Of a DNA stretch of 64,000 nt, positions 11,717 to 23,013 are shown piece by piece. Numbering within the stretch: the stretch's first letter is position 1; each line of letters opens with the position of its first letter. The stretch is taken from NCBI RefSeq assembly GCF_000002235.5, contig NW_022145609.1, forward strand, positions 22,990,408 through 23,054,407. The letters are read 5' to 3'. Under the pieces are notes generated by a model. The model was not told the DNA's origin. It was given only the letters and a program-made list of their open reading frames with translations, and ran no database searches. The position numbers and the translations under genes were made by a program. This DNA is from Strongylocentrotus purpuratus. Lineage: Eukaryota > Echinodermata > Echinoidea > Camarodonta > Strongylocentrotidae.

Positions 11717-12476
11717 CAACAATGTAGAGGTGTTGTGGTCTTACGGATAAGTCACCGGACTGTGAACCACCGGGTACGGGTTTCGAGTCCTTGCCGCAAC
11801 GTCCTTTGACAACATATTAATCTACATTTGCTACACTCGACCTAGGTGAGGTCAACGGGTACTTAAACTCCTTTAAATGATCGAGCGCCAAAATGGCAGC
11901 CATGCTAATGCCGATCGAGGTCGCGTTTGGAGAGCGAAGAGTGTCAAGTTTGAAAGATGGTTCTAGGACACCTACCCCCTGGACAACCACCCCGGATAAC
12001 CACCCCCAGTCATTTCCCCCTAGCACAACTACCCCTAGGACAACAAACCTCTAGGGCAACCGCCCTCTAGGACGACTACCCACTAGGACAACCACCCCTG
12101 GACAACTATCCCCAGACAACTACCCCTAGGACAACTTCCCCCTAGGACAACTAGCTCCGGAAAACTACCCCCGGAAAACTACCCCCGGACAACAACCCCC
12201 TACGACAACCATCCTCTAGGACACCTACCCCCGGACAACTATCCTAGGGGGTAGTTGTCCGGTGGTTGTTGTCCGAGGGGAAGTTGTCCTAGGGGGAATT
12301 ATCTTGGGGTAGTTGTCCTAGGGGATAGTTGTCCTATATAGGGGGTAGTTTTCCTAGGGGCGGTTGAATGGGGGTGGTTATCCGGGTTCGGATGTCCAGG
12401 GGGTAGGTGTCCGGATACGTTGAAGGACACGAGCGCGATACAAGAACCCATTACCAGTATTATTATAATTTTAAGG
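11717..12476 (+). mobile_element. tRNA-derived SINE interrupted by an inverted minisatellite
   Basis: The head reads GTAGAGGTGTTGTGGTCTTA with B box GGGTTTCGAGTCC, then TTTGCTACACTCGACCTAGG and AACGGGTAC as in the SINE at 48000. A tail resembling AGCGCGATACAAGAACCCAT is found at 12430-12475, beyond the array at 11950-12415. Confidence 0.55.
11950..12415. repeat. CTAGGACAACTACCCC minisatellite in inverted halves
   Basis: Variant units of about 15-20 bases such as CCCCTAGGACAACTA repeat until about 12240; the array then continues as the reverse complement (GGGGGTAGTTGTCCTA). The whole could fold into one long hairpin. Diverged relatives of the unit occur at 7740-7830 and 45095-45190. Confidence 0.8.
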
Positions 12477-13006
12477 AATGGTTGATATCGAGTACACCAA
12501 ACGTTTCGCCGGAGAAAGAATTGGGGAAACTAAAAATCCTTTAGCCCTTCCCGATTGACGCGGTTGGCAGTGATTGTGCAATAAATTCCAATATTGATTT
12601 AAACTGACGTCAAATGTTGCTTGGCAACACAATGGAAAAAAGAGGTTACACTTTGGAGCACAACCCATTTTAATGTCGACAAGGTCATAAGCAGTTTTGC
12701 GCGAAACGCCCCCTCATGCTTTTGTTCTGCGCCGCTTTAAAAATAACATTAACACATGACAGCTGTGTAAATAGTGTAGTAACAATTTTTCCTGGTATTG
12801 TTGAAAATATGATATTATTAATGACAGGCTCAGCGATTTACAATGCATTGTTCCATTCGCTTGATCACCGAAGCCGGACAATATATTCAAGTACCACGAA
12901 AACGATAATATACACGAACATCTAGAAAGATTCGCTTGATAATAACAATAATCATGGTGACATCTGTACTGCGCACATGCCGGTCATGTCGTGATGCTCC
13001 TATTAA

Positions 13007-13373
13007 AGGTAAAGACCAGTATTGGTAACGCCCCAATTTCAAAAAATGAAATGGAAGCTCTCATTACCAATCATGTGAAAGAATATGTTTTGACTAATAC
13101 ATGATGATAAAAAATTTGCCGGGAAACCGCCTACTGATTCATATATTTGGTAAATTTATTTCTCTCATGGTCGTGTGAGAGAGATAGGGTAGTCCCATAT
13201 ACATCTTTCTGTGTATAGTGCTTGTAACTTTACGAAGAATGGGCCAAATTTCTTATCATTTTGATGATTCCAGAACCTTGCAGATGCTAGATGCTAGATG
13301 ATCAACCTTTTCTGATCGATTCCACAACGTTTCTTTCACAATGCAATCGCATGACCATTACTGGTCTTTACCT
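13007..13373. mobile_element. TTAA-flanked MITE, AGGTAAAGACCAGTATTGG family, copy A
   Basis: Ends AGGTAAAGACCAGTA and TACTGGTCTTTACCT are inverted and flanked by TTAA on both sides. At 367 bp it nearly matches the copy at 38073-38438. TTAA duplication points to piggyBac or Kolobok-type mobilisation. Confidence 0.85.
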
Positions 13374-13479
13374 TTAACCTGGTCAGAGCTGACGACCAAA
13401 GGACGTCAGTGCCGGACTGGGATCGAACCCTTGCCATTGATGGTTTCCTTGTATCGTTCTATGATAACTATATAGGGTC

Positions 13480-13625
13480 AAGCTCGCTATCCATAAGGAT
13501 TAAGGACCGCTATTCATAAGGACCGCTATTCATAAGGACTATTATGAATCATGAAGGACTGTAATTCATAAGGACCGCTATCCATAACGCGGAACAAAAT
13601 GAATAGCGGTCCTTTATAAATAGAC
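13480..13625. repeat. AAGGACCGCTATTCAT short repeat cluster
   Basis: Several direct copies of ATAAGGACCGCTATTCAT and an inverted ATGAATAGCGGTCCTT at the right end. Non-coding. Confidence 0.6.
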
Positions 13626-13740
13626 CAAAGCACAGCCAAGATCTAAAATAAATTATTCATCAATTATAAACAATTTCAGATAAAAACTATATCTTTGGTA
13701 GCAGACATAAACTAACCGTACATCATACTGGATGTCAAAG

Positions 13741-13796
13741 AGGAGAGACAAGAGAGAGAAAGAAAGAGAGAAAGAGAGAAAGGGAGAAAGGAATAA

Positions 13797-13828
<32 letters not shown>

Positions 13829-13836
13829 GAGAGAGA
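13741..13836. repeat. (GA)n microsatellite
   Basis: GA/GAAA-rich tract with a G run near its right end. Confidence 0.85.
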
Positions 13837-14219
13837 ATGGAATAGAGGAACAGTTCAGTGTGAGATGATACATATACAATTACATTCAAAACATTGCTTT
13901 GTAATAGACATTATTATTATTGCACCTGTGCTTAGTACTGTAACATAACATATGAAACAATAATATGCATGCCAAAAAGACAAATGTATGCTAGTACATT
14001 TTCTCTTTGAAATTCAGATACCGTCCGCCAAATGATTTTTTGGTTTCCTCTCTTCAAATTCATTTTAATCACTCATGAAATATGCATTATATGAGTTGCA
14101 TCAAACGGAGGAAGAGGATCTAAGCTTTACAAATAGGTGTCATTCATTAATTATAATCGTGATTAAGTTATGATAAAACATCGATGATTCTCGGTTTCGT
14201 TTTTTTCTGGGACGCACTG

Positions 14220-14221
<2 letters not shown>

Positions 14222-14266
<45 letters not shown>

Positions 14267-14267
14267 G

Positions 14268-14296
<29 letters not shown>
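14222..14296. repeat. (GA)n microsatellite
   Basis: AGAG repeat directly right of the Tc1/mariner-like terminus and at the 3' end of the minus-strand LINE. Confidence 0.85.
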
Positions 14297-14298
<2 letters not shown>

Positions 14299-14359
14299 AG
14301 AAAGAGACCGAGAATGAGAGGGTATGAGAAGTACTCGGGATATGAAAATGTTACTCATC

Positions 14360-15435
14360 TACATAAATTGTTGTTAAATGCTTTCATTGCACTTGGGAGA
14401 AAGGACCTGCCGAACCTATTAGTTCTTATTCTAGGTAGCCTAATTCTTCCTGATCTATTAAAGACCACTTGCCTATGTAGCTTAGCCAATAGGGACTTTT
14501 AGATTTGCACGTCGACATAGTGGACTGCTACGTGTGACTTCCTTATAAGGCACTGACAGTACCTTAAACGGACGTCACATTGTCTTAACAGGACGTCACA
14601 CGTAGCAGTCCACTCTGTCGACGTGCAAATCTAAAAGTCCCTAATAATGCCCTTTCTGCAACATCTTCAAGCTCCTTCACGGAGACCCCAATTACTCTGC
14701 TGGCATGTTTCACTATCCTAGCCAACTTTGCTTTGTTTTCCCACTATTAAAGGCTGTTAAACCAGGCTAGACAGCAGAAACAGATGACTGACTGAATGAC
14801 ACATGGTAGAACAGAAACATTGTTTCATTTTTCACATGTAATGCTTCCATCTTTCTTAGAAAATACATACGCTGGTTACCCTTGCTTTGTATTACCTTGG
14901 TATTGCTATCCCACTTCAGTTTGTTATCAATTACAATTCCTAGGTATTTACATTCAGCCACCTGTTGTATGGCTTTTCCCCATCAATGTACAGGGGCACG
15001 TTATTTGTGCCAACGTTTTTTCTGTAGTCAAAGATCATTTCATGAGTTTGTGTGGCATTTAATAGAACATATGAATTCTTTTCGTTCCAAGAAGCAAACT
15101 TTATCAACTTACTGTATCCCCATGTGCAACCTCAGCGGTGTTGGTGATCAAGCCAATGATACAAGTATCATCTGCATACTTTACTACGTGACAAGATGAA
15201 GCAGTCGAACAAGAGAAATCACTAGTAAGCAAGGTGTAATGGATGGGCGAGAGCAAACTTCCTTGTGGAGTGCCTGTGGTAAGTCGTCTATCTTGGGACA
15301 TAACATCTCCAAAATGTACTTGTTGCACCCTGTTTGTCATGAAATCCCTTAACCATTGACATAATTTGGGATTCACAACACCAAGGTTCCAGGAACTGTC
15401 GTATTAAATGCAGAAGAGAAGTCTACAAATAACAC
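14360..15435 (-). mobile_element. LINE fragment, reverse transcriptase region (CR1/L2/Rex-like)
   Basis: Read on the minus strand it gives LFVDFSSAFNTTVPG, then RRLTTGTPQGSLLSP, VVKYADDTCIIGL (the YADD catalytic motif), CKYLGIVIDNKLKWDSNT, KAKLARIVKHASRVIG and RTNRFGRSFLPSAM. These follow the order of a non-LTR reverse transcriptase C-terminal half. The frame shifts between blocks and carries stops, and there is no 5' part. A MITE is inserted at 14492-14641. Confidence 0.85.
14492..14641. mobile_element. MITE, GGGACTTTTAGATT family, copy 2, inside a LINE
   Basis: GGGACTTTTAGATTTGCACG and its inverse bound a 150-bp hairpin-like element. Taking it out with one TA restores continuous LINE reading (ERA LLLAKL), so the target duplication is TA. 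Confidence 0.9.
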
Positions 15436-15527
15436 CTACTTACCTACCTACATGTACCTACATTGTACATACGTACGTAGAAATTTAGTTGTAGTACCTG
15501 CCTAAAAAGTCCACCTGTCCACAGTGG

Positions 15528-15611
15528 CCTTTATAGACAGGTTTGACAGTATATGTCAGGCGCGGATCCAGGATTTCTTAGGGGAGGGCGCCGGCCGAAA
15601 AGTTGCTCAGT

Positions 15612-15664
<53 letters not shown>

Positions 15665-16217
15665 ATAGTGAGCACTATTTTTTTTTTTTTTTTTTTTTTG
15701 CTCCCGAAAATTTGAAAATCGCGCCGGCCGTGGGGGTAGTGCATGAGCACATTTTTTTTTTTTTTTTTTTTTTTTTGGTCCTCAACATTTTTTAAATTTG
15801 CACCCCCCAAAAAAAAAATCTGTGCCTGATACCCTTGAGTGGCCTTTATAGACAGGTTTGACAGTATATGTCAGGCGCGGATCCAGGATTTCTTAGGGGA
15901 GGGCGCCGGCCGAAAAGTTGCTCAGTGGGGGGGGGGGGGGGGGGAATAGTGAGCACTATTTTTTTTTTTTTTTTTTTTTGCTCCCGAAAATTTGAAAATC
16001 GCGCCGGCCGTGGGGGTAGTGAGCACATTTTTTTTTTTTTTTTTTTTTTTTGGTCCTCAACATTTTTTAAATTTGCACCCCCCCCCCTTGAGCGCCAGGG
16101 GGGGGGGGGGGGGCCCAACCCCCCAAAAAGGTAAAAATTTCGTGTTTTTACATGATTTTTTTCTCAAGGGGGGGGGGGGGTCGGGCAAACCTCCCCCCCC
16201 CCCCCCTGGATCCGCCA
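15528..16217. repeat. Tandemly duplicated G-rich element with CAGGCGCGGATCC ends
   Basis: Two copies (about 15528-15838 and 15839-16217) share GCGCGGATCCAGGATTTC, a G run, T runs, and CTCCCGAAAATTTGAAAATC. The right end is CTGGATCCGCCACTG, the inverse of the left. The first copy has 52 consecutive G at 15612-15663. Gly- and Pro-rich frames here are translated homopolymers. Confidence 0.75.
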
Positions 16218-16445
16218 CTGGTACATGTATCTGGTCAAAATCTGTGCCTGATTCCCTTGGTTGGCCTTTATAGACAGGTTTGACAGTACATGTATCTGGT
16301 CAAAATATGTGTCTGATTTCCCTTGGTTGGCCTTTATAGACAGGTTTGACAGTACATGTATCTGGTCAAAATCTGTGCCTGATTCCCTTGAGTGGCCTTT
16401 ATAGACAGGTTTGACAGTACATGTATCTGGTCAAAATATGTGCCT
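16217..16445. repeat. 64-bp minisatellite
   Basis: The unit GGCCTTTATAGACAGGTTTG then ACAGTACATGTATCTGGTCA repeats about three and a half times. The same unit flanks the two elements at 15528-16217, so those sit inside an older array. Confidence 0.85.
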
Positions 16446-17600
16446 GGAAATACCAGAAACATTCATGAGGCCTCCAAGATTAATGGGAGAATAAAGATCG
16501 TTCTTCTTTTTCCTTAAAAACTATTTGTTCCTTCTTTGGAATTCTTTGAAATGACCATGAATTATTAGGAGCAACAATTCATATAATATGATGTAAAATA
16601 TATACGTATCTATCCGAAATCTTTGTCCCTTCGACTTAAACCAGTAGGGTTTTTTTCTTCTCACCTACCCCGAAATTTTGAATACAAACCCCATCAGTGA
16701 CTTTATGAAAAATAGATGCATACTGCTTGATAAAAACTTGATGCTGATATGCTCAATGTTCATAGTGATGTTGATATTGGTAAGCATTGTGTTTATGATT
16801 TGTCGCATTCTTGGTCCATATCAACAAAATAGTATCTAACAATGCCACCTTGGACCGTTTGTTCATCATATGATAATAATCATGATAATGACATGAAAGA
16901 ACAAGATTGGAATTGATTTCATTAGCAAACGACAATTACTCTTTGATCTTTTAAGGTAATTATATGAATGAAAGACAATGCCATTTGTACCTGTAATCCG
17001 TACATCATAACATATCCAATCGCTGCAGCTTTAATCTTAGTCTTTGCAGGGAGATTGTTTTTGAGCCATGACCACATGTTTTAATAGTAACACAATAGAA
17101 CGTTTTCCCAAGTAATAAACCCTACACCGTAGGAATACTGGGTCTGAAAAAAAAAACACAAGATCGATCCATACCGCGATTGGCCAAATTTTTCAGCTCT
17201 CGAAGGCAGTATTTTCAATCAGTAGAACTACTCCTTCGTTAATTCATTCAACGATATTGATTGTTCTGATATCTGCGCACATTTCTATATTCAGTTTGGA
17301 AGTCAGAACTCACCCATCAACTGATTCTGTTTGAAAATTTGGTAACTTTTAGTTACGTTCAGGCACCATGCGAGCAAGCGAAGCGCGCGTAGAAAAAGGT
17401 ACTATACTATCCCTGAAATGTATTTACTCATGAAAATGCCCAAAGGGATAAATGTTTGGGCAACTTGTGGTTTCTGGTAGTTTGTTTTTATTTAGATGAC
17501 GTTATTCAAACAAAAATATTTTAATATAATCAAAACTCTCTAGCGGCACCCCGGTTTAAAACGCTACTAGATGGTCTATTTTTGAGGGGCAGTTTGACCA
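16446..17600. other. Intergenic DNA, nothing recognised
   Basis: No domain, splice structure or repeat family was identified. Open frames are short and of random composition. Confidence 0.4.
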
Positions 17601-17618
17601 GATGGGAAGGGATATACC

Positions 17619-17745
17619 CTGTAGAGGTGTCGTGGTAGAGTGGATATGTCACCGGACTGTCGATCACAAGGTCCGCGGTTCGAGTCCCACCGCGGCACTA
17701 ATGTCCTTTGGCAAAACATTGATCTACATTTGCCACACTCTGTTT
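17619..17745 (+). mobile_element. tRNA-derived SINE
   Basis: TAGAGGTGTCGTGGTAGAGTGG (A box) and GGTTCGAGTCCC (B box), followed by TGTCCTTTGGCAAAACATTG and a body segment shared with the SINEs at 11717, 47570 and 48000. Confidence 0.7.
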
Positions 17746-18413
17746 TGTTATGCTGTGTCTTCTGTTCCTACTGTAACCTATAACCATGGACTTACTAGAC
17801 ATTACAGAATCACAACAACCAATATCGGAGGCTTACAATCTCGAGTTACTTTGGGTTCAGCCATTTAATCTGGATCCATCTTGTGCACTACACTGTGCCT
17901 CGCCACAGATGGCGCTATTCCATAACATCCTCCTTTGTTTATAAAACAAGAGAATTTTAGATGCATTGACAAGATTAAACATCTTCATTTTAACTGAGTT
18001 CATTCCGTATTAACTGAGTCTGTTCGCCACTTGTCATTCAGTCCTTTTTCTACTTTCATAAATGAATCCATGTGTTGGGTGTCCATGGTAATACCATGGA
18101 CCTATTACGAATGGACATTCAACGTGATTCTTTCTTTGATCCTATGATAGTCGCCGCCTTCTGATTATCTTAATGAGAACATTCAGCTGTTTTTAACAAT
18201 AACGACTGCGTAAGCATTTTCGGGCATTGACAAAGGAGCAGTTTCCCTCTCTTGGGTTTTGTTTGGATGGTGTGCTCTGTAAAAGTATGTCTTCAATAAA
18301 AACATCCCCAATGGGGAACAGCAAAGTTGAAAAGCAGACGATTTTGGTGATATGAAATGTATTATTACTGATTCGCAAACTTTCGCACACACCTATGACC
18401 TTATAAAACAATA
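17746..18413. other. Intergenic DNA, nothing recognised
   Basis: Minor palindromes only (for example around the paired ACCATGG near 18085). No gene is supported. Confidence 0.4.
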
Positions 18414-18713
18414 GGCCATTTTCGTAATGTAACCAAATTTAATACATAAGTCTTTGTGAAGTGGCTCAATACAAATTATTTCATTCACCTGATAGGAATA
18501 ATAGTATTTCAATAGTCAGAATTCAGCTGCATATATTAAGTGTTGCTAGGTAGGTCAAGCCATCATGTTGTCCAACCTGGCAACAAGTAATGAATGCAGT
18601 TCGGATTCTGTCTATTGAAATACTATTATTCTTATCAGGTGAATAAAATGATCTGTATTGAGGCACTTCACAAATACTTATGCATTAAATTTGGTTACAT
18701 TACGAAAATGGCC
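18414..18713. mobile_element. MITE with GGCCATTTTCGTAATGTAAC ends, copy 1
   Basis: Arms of about 105 bases are inverted around a 90-base centre, with TA on both flanks. Shorter relatives lie at 37537-37718 and 50811-50995. It abuts the Ty3/gypsy fossil. Confidence 0.85.
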
Positions 18714-19074
18714 TATTAGAAAGCCATGAAGGCCAGTACAGACATTCCCTTGCCCTTCTCAGACAGCCATTTACACCGATGTGGGAATCGTGAACTCGTC
18801 CTATCATGTCCCGTCTCCTGGCTCTAGGAATGACCACTCTCTCTCCTCTGAATATGAGATCATCTCCGATACTGATCTCGTCTCTCACATGGAAATATGA
18901 GATAAGCTCCGGGTCCACATCCTTCTTATTTTCTGGCCAACCTCGTTTGACCATATCTTGCAATCTCTGCATCGTCTTGTCTTTCTGCGTTGCATCCCTG
19001 ATGTCAAAAAGCAGAGGTTGTGATATTGGGATGTGCCTTGCTTAGGGTGTCTGCCAGATACATCTCCTTCCCTA
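18714..19074 (-). mobile_element. Ty3/gypsy LTR retrotransposon fossil, partial pol
   Basis: Minus-strand fragment holding the end of the RNase H region (MYLADTLSKAHP) and the N-terminal zinc-binding part of integrase (VHDSHIGVNGCLRRARECLY). It is a short broken remnant with no LTRs, gag or protease, bounded by a MITE and by a LINE fragment, and is probably old. Confidence 0.75.
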
Positions 19075-20015
19075 TCATAGGTGTTTCTGAAACTTGGTTT
19101 AAAACTACAACTGATATCAATATGTTTCAGATACCTGGCTATTCTTTTGGTCATATATGTAGAGCAGAACAGAATGGCGGTGGGGTTGGTTTGTACATTA
19201 AAGATGATTTGGAATTGAAATTACGTGTAGATTTATCTGCGTCAAATTCAGGGTATGAAATTGTTTTTGTTGAAATAACAAGCTTCAGTAAAAAGATTAT
19301 TGTTGGATGTGTATATAAGGCTCCTAACTATGTTGGTTCATCCTTTGTTGAAAATTTAGAACTTCAGCTACAGATATTGGGTAAAGAAAACAAGGAAATC
19401 TATTTAATGGGTGATTTCAACATCAATTTATTGAATTATAATAATGATCATAGTGTTAAAGATTTTGTTGTTTTATGTTCTCATTTGGATTATTTTCTCT
19501 TGTCACTAAACCTACCCGTATAACTGAAATTAGTGCAACATTGATTGACACTGTTTTCATAAACTGCATTCAAAATGAGTTTAGCTCAGGTGTAATATGT
19601 TTAGATATTTCAGATCATATGCCTATATTTTGTGTAAAAAAGGGCTCTGAAGTAACTTCAGTTAAGAGAGATGGACAGGTCTTGAAGCGGAGAATAAATG
19701 TTAAAACAATCTCAAGGTTCAAGCAACACTTGGCTGACATTGATTGGCAGGCTCTGCCTTCACTGGAAGGCGTCAGTGATTTATATGAACATTTATAAAA
19801 TTTATGTTTCCCATTAGTTGAGGTAACATTAAAGAGCAAATGTAAAAAGCCATGGGTAACTCGTGATTTATTGAAATCAATAAATCGTAAACATAAGCTT
19901 TATGGTAGTTATGTCAAGAGACCAACAGCTGAGAATAAAAAGAAATATGTTGATTAAAAACGTCCACATGCAGAGTCGTTTATCAACTAAATTATTCAAA
20001 TTTATGGATGCTTCC
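19075..20015 (+). mobile_element. LINE fragment, apurinic endonuclease region
   Basis: Reads IIGVSETWFK, RAEQNGGGVGLYIKDDL, YLMGDFNINLL (conserved GDFN), KPTRITEISATLIDTVF, and DISDHMPIFC (conserved SDH), then PWVTRDLLKSINRKHKLY of the inter-domain linker. This is the order of a CR1/L2/Jockey-like EN domain. A frameshift lies near 19490 and stops follow 19950. No reverse transcriptase follows. Confidence 0.85.
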
Positions 20016-20059
20016 TTCCCAGGTGTTTGTGTTGTTAAAGCATTTCATTTACCTGCTAT

Positions 20060-20345
20060 CATTCTTTGTACTCCAATTGCCAGAACGGGGGGTAAGAGGA
20101 CATTTTTTTAACAAATTTTTTTGTTCCAAAATTTGAAAATTTAACCGATCGACATTCCGTTCCGTTGGGGGGTGGGGGGGGGGGGGGTGGGTAAGGTCAG
20201 CTTTTTTTGGTCACCCATTAGGATTTTTGATATTTTTTAATTAAAACAAAAAAAATCAAAAGGGGGGGGGGGTTTCCAAAAAAACATACACATACAAAAT
20301 ACTGAAGGGGGGTTTAACCCCCCCCCCCTAATTGCGTACGCGCCT
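20060..20345. repeat. G/C-run low-complexity block
   Basis: Alternating poly-G, poly-T/A and poly-C tracts resembling the interior of the CAGGCGCGGATCC elements. Non-coding. Confidence 0.5.
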
Positions 20346-21055
20346 GCCCGGCGGTGATTTATTGTGTAGACTCCAGGAGATAATCATTGTACTAGAACCA
20401 TCATGCATAATCAACATCATCATCATTATAGAAAATGGCAAGAAATTAAACAAATTATTTGTAACTTCTACATGAGATCGAGCTAGGCTAATACAATGAC
20501 CCGTGATTTAACTTTCAAGTTTCAAAGGAAGCAGATCCACTGTAAATTTATCTTACATGGGTGACAGAAATGGGGATCATTTCGTGCAAAAACATCTATA
20601 TAGTTTTATAGAATCTGATCATATTTTTTTTTTACTGAACTTCATCAGTTTACTGTTTTAGCTAAACTACTTGTGTTTGAAATTTTCTGAACAAATATTA
20701 AATAAAGATCAAATATGTGTGTTGGGGGTTGTATATTTGCACGTCACACATGACTGATCCGATGATCAAATACAAATAACACATTTATTTTCTTCTGGAA
20801 CGGACGTGTATTTCAAGGAAGCAAAAAGGGGGAAGTTGGCAGTTACCCCCGCCCCCCCCCCCCCCGACATTTTCAACCAAGAAAAGACGTCCGAGTTTTC
20901 ACTTAATTGTTGGAATTACTACGAATTCTAAAATAAAATTTTCCAAAAAGTTTCTGCTCGGCCTTTACTTGACCGGCTTTGCAAAATGGTGATTTATTAG
21001 GCCATCAAGCCAATTAAACTTAAAGATGGAAGAGAAGCTACTGGGGGCACATGGT
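20346..21055. other. Intergenic DNA, nothing recognised
   Basis: AT-rich with a C run near 20860. No feature is supported. Confidence 0.4.
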
Positions 21056-21059
21056 TCAC

Positions 21060-21150
21060 GCACTTCCCCACTAGCAGACAATACCATTATAAGACAATTT
21101 GACATATCTTCAAACTTTAATTCGAAGATTAATTGTAGATAATGAACCTG
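21060..21150. repeat. Repeat pair shared with 24250-24335
   Basis: CTTCCCCACTAGCAGACAAT and GACAATTTGACATATCTTCA occur here and, with small changes, at 24250-24335. Nature unknown. Confidence 0.6.
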
Positions 21151-21604
21151 TCTGAAAACATTCAAAAAGGAATTAATGTGCCAACCCCCTTTTCTTTTTG
21201 CTCGCTTTACAAATTATCAATATAACGTACACAGACTGAAAATTATCTATTTTGCATGTTCGGTGATACGTTCCACTGAGATCACATCTGGAAAGCATCA
21301 AAAGACATTTTTTTTTTAACTCCACGCAGACAGGGACGTCGCCAGACCTTTTCAGTGGGGGGGGGGGGGGGGGGGGGGTAGAGGCCAACGATTATCGACA
21401 AAACTGGCCATCAAGGGTGTCGATTTGTATTCGTGGTTGGGGGGATGATAGGTGCCAAAATATATTCGGTAATGGATCAAAGCAACCAAAGTGGTAGAAG
21501 CGTGTGGCAAGTTGCACCCCTCCCAAGCGCGTAGCCAGGATTTAATTTTAGGGGGGCGGTAGTGAGCACGCGAAGCGGGGTTCCTAGGGGGTTGGGTGCA
21601 GGGA

Positions 21605-22470
21605 GGGGGAGTTCCTCCCCCCCCCCCGCGCAAAGCACGGAAGCTTTGACGTTTCACTAAATTATTAGAGAAAGAAGACGATTTGTTGGACCGTTCTCGA
21701 CTCTCTATCCTTGTTTGAATCAAATTCCCCTTCCTCCGCGCATAGCGCGGTAGCTCTGACGTTTCATTAGATTATTAAAGAAAGAAGACGATTCGATGTA
21801 CCATTCTCGACTCTTAATCCTTGTTTGAATCAAGTTCCCCTTCCTCCGCGCGTAGCGCGGAAGCTCTGACGTTTCATTAGATTATTAAAGAAAGAAGACG
21901 ATTCTATGTACCATTCTCGACTCTTAATCCTTGTCTGAATCAAGTTCCCCTTCCCCCGCGCGTAGCGCGGAAGCTCTGACGTTTCATTAGATTATTAAAC
22001 AAAGAAGACAATTCTATATGTACCATTCTCGACTCTTAATCCTTGTCTGAATTCATTTTTGCCCATTCTTGCGCGAAGCGCGGAAGCTTTTACATTTTAT
22101 TACATTATTAGAGAAAGAAGACGATTTGTTGTATCGTGTCCTTCATGAATTCAGTTTCCCCCCTACCGCGCGAACCGCGGAAGCTTTAACGTTTCAATAA
22201 ATTATTACTCTTAATCCTTGTCTGTATTCATTTTCGCCCATTCCGCGCGTAGCGCGGAAGCTTTCACGTTTCATTAAATTATTAGTAAAAGAAGACGATT
22301 AGTACTGTTGTATCGTGTCCTTTGACGTTTCATTTGATTATTACTCTTAATCCACGTCTGAATTCAGTTGCCCCCCAACAGCTTTGCCCTGTTCGCTAAA
22401 TTATCAGAGAAAGAAGACGATTCGTTGTACTGTTCTCTGTATTAATCCTTGTCTGAATTCAGTTTCCCCA
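21605..22470. repeat. Satellite array of about 110-bp units
   Basis: Units begin CCGCGCGTAGCGCGGAAGCT and continue GACGTTTCATTAGATTATTA, ending TTAATCCTTGTCTGAATCA. Starts near 21735, 21848 and 21958 set the period; later units are more diverged and partly truncated. Each unit carries the palindrome CCGCGCGTAGCGCGG. Confidence 0.85.
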
Positions 22471-23013
22471 CTGAAAATAAGTTGTGTCACAAATAAGTTG
22501 TGACATAATAATTCTCCAAAAATGAAAACTGTTTTAGGAAATATCAGGAAATAAAATGAGTGAAAAAAATAAAAAATAAAGATACAATGACGTGAATTTT
22601 AAAAAGGGTGCACGGAAACAACATAACAACTAGTGAACTATAGTTTTATAAGTCATACTAATGTCCGAAAATCTTTCTCCTTATCTCCGATCTCATCACG
22701 AAATCGTCACAGAGTTCATCTATGTTTACACTGTCCAGGATTGTCTGATGTGCATTGCAGATTATGTATTAATCCTTGTCTGAATTCAGTTTCCCCACTG
22801 AAAATAAGTTGTGTCACAAATAAGTTGTGACATAATAATTCTCCAAAAATGAAAACTGTTTTAGAAAATATCAGGAAATAAAATGAGTGAAAAAAATAAA
22901 AAATAAAGATACAATGACGTGAATTTTAAAAAGGGTGCACGGAAACAACATAACAACTAGTGAACTATAGTTTAATAAGTCATACTAATGTCCGAAAATC
23001 TTTCTCCTTGTCT

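Larger units (their letters stand above)
10324..14219. mobile_element. Pair of inverted Tc1/mariner-like termini 3.9 kb apart
   Basis: CAGTGCGTCCCAGAAAAAAA continuing into CGAAACCGAG at 10324 is mirrored at 14219, about 50 bases with few differences, and TA flanks both ends. The interval holds a SINE, an inverted minisatellite and a TTAA MITE but no transposase. It may be one bloated non-autonomous element or two solo ends. Confidence 0.45.

Noticed and set aside
15524-16273. Gly-, Pro- and Phe-rich open frames on both strands
   Set aside because: They are translations of G, C, T and A homopolymers within a duplicated repeat.
18183-18411. Two overlapping minus-strand frames of about 70 codons
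   Set aside because: No domain, no spliceable partner and no family resemblance; they end at a MITE boundary.
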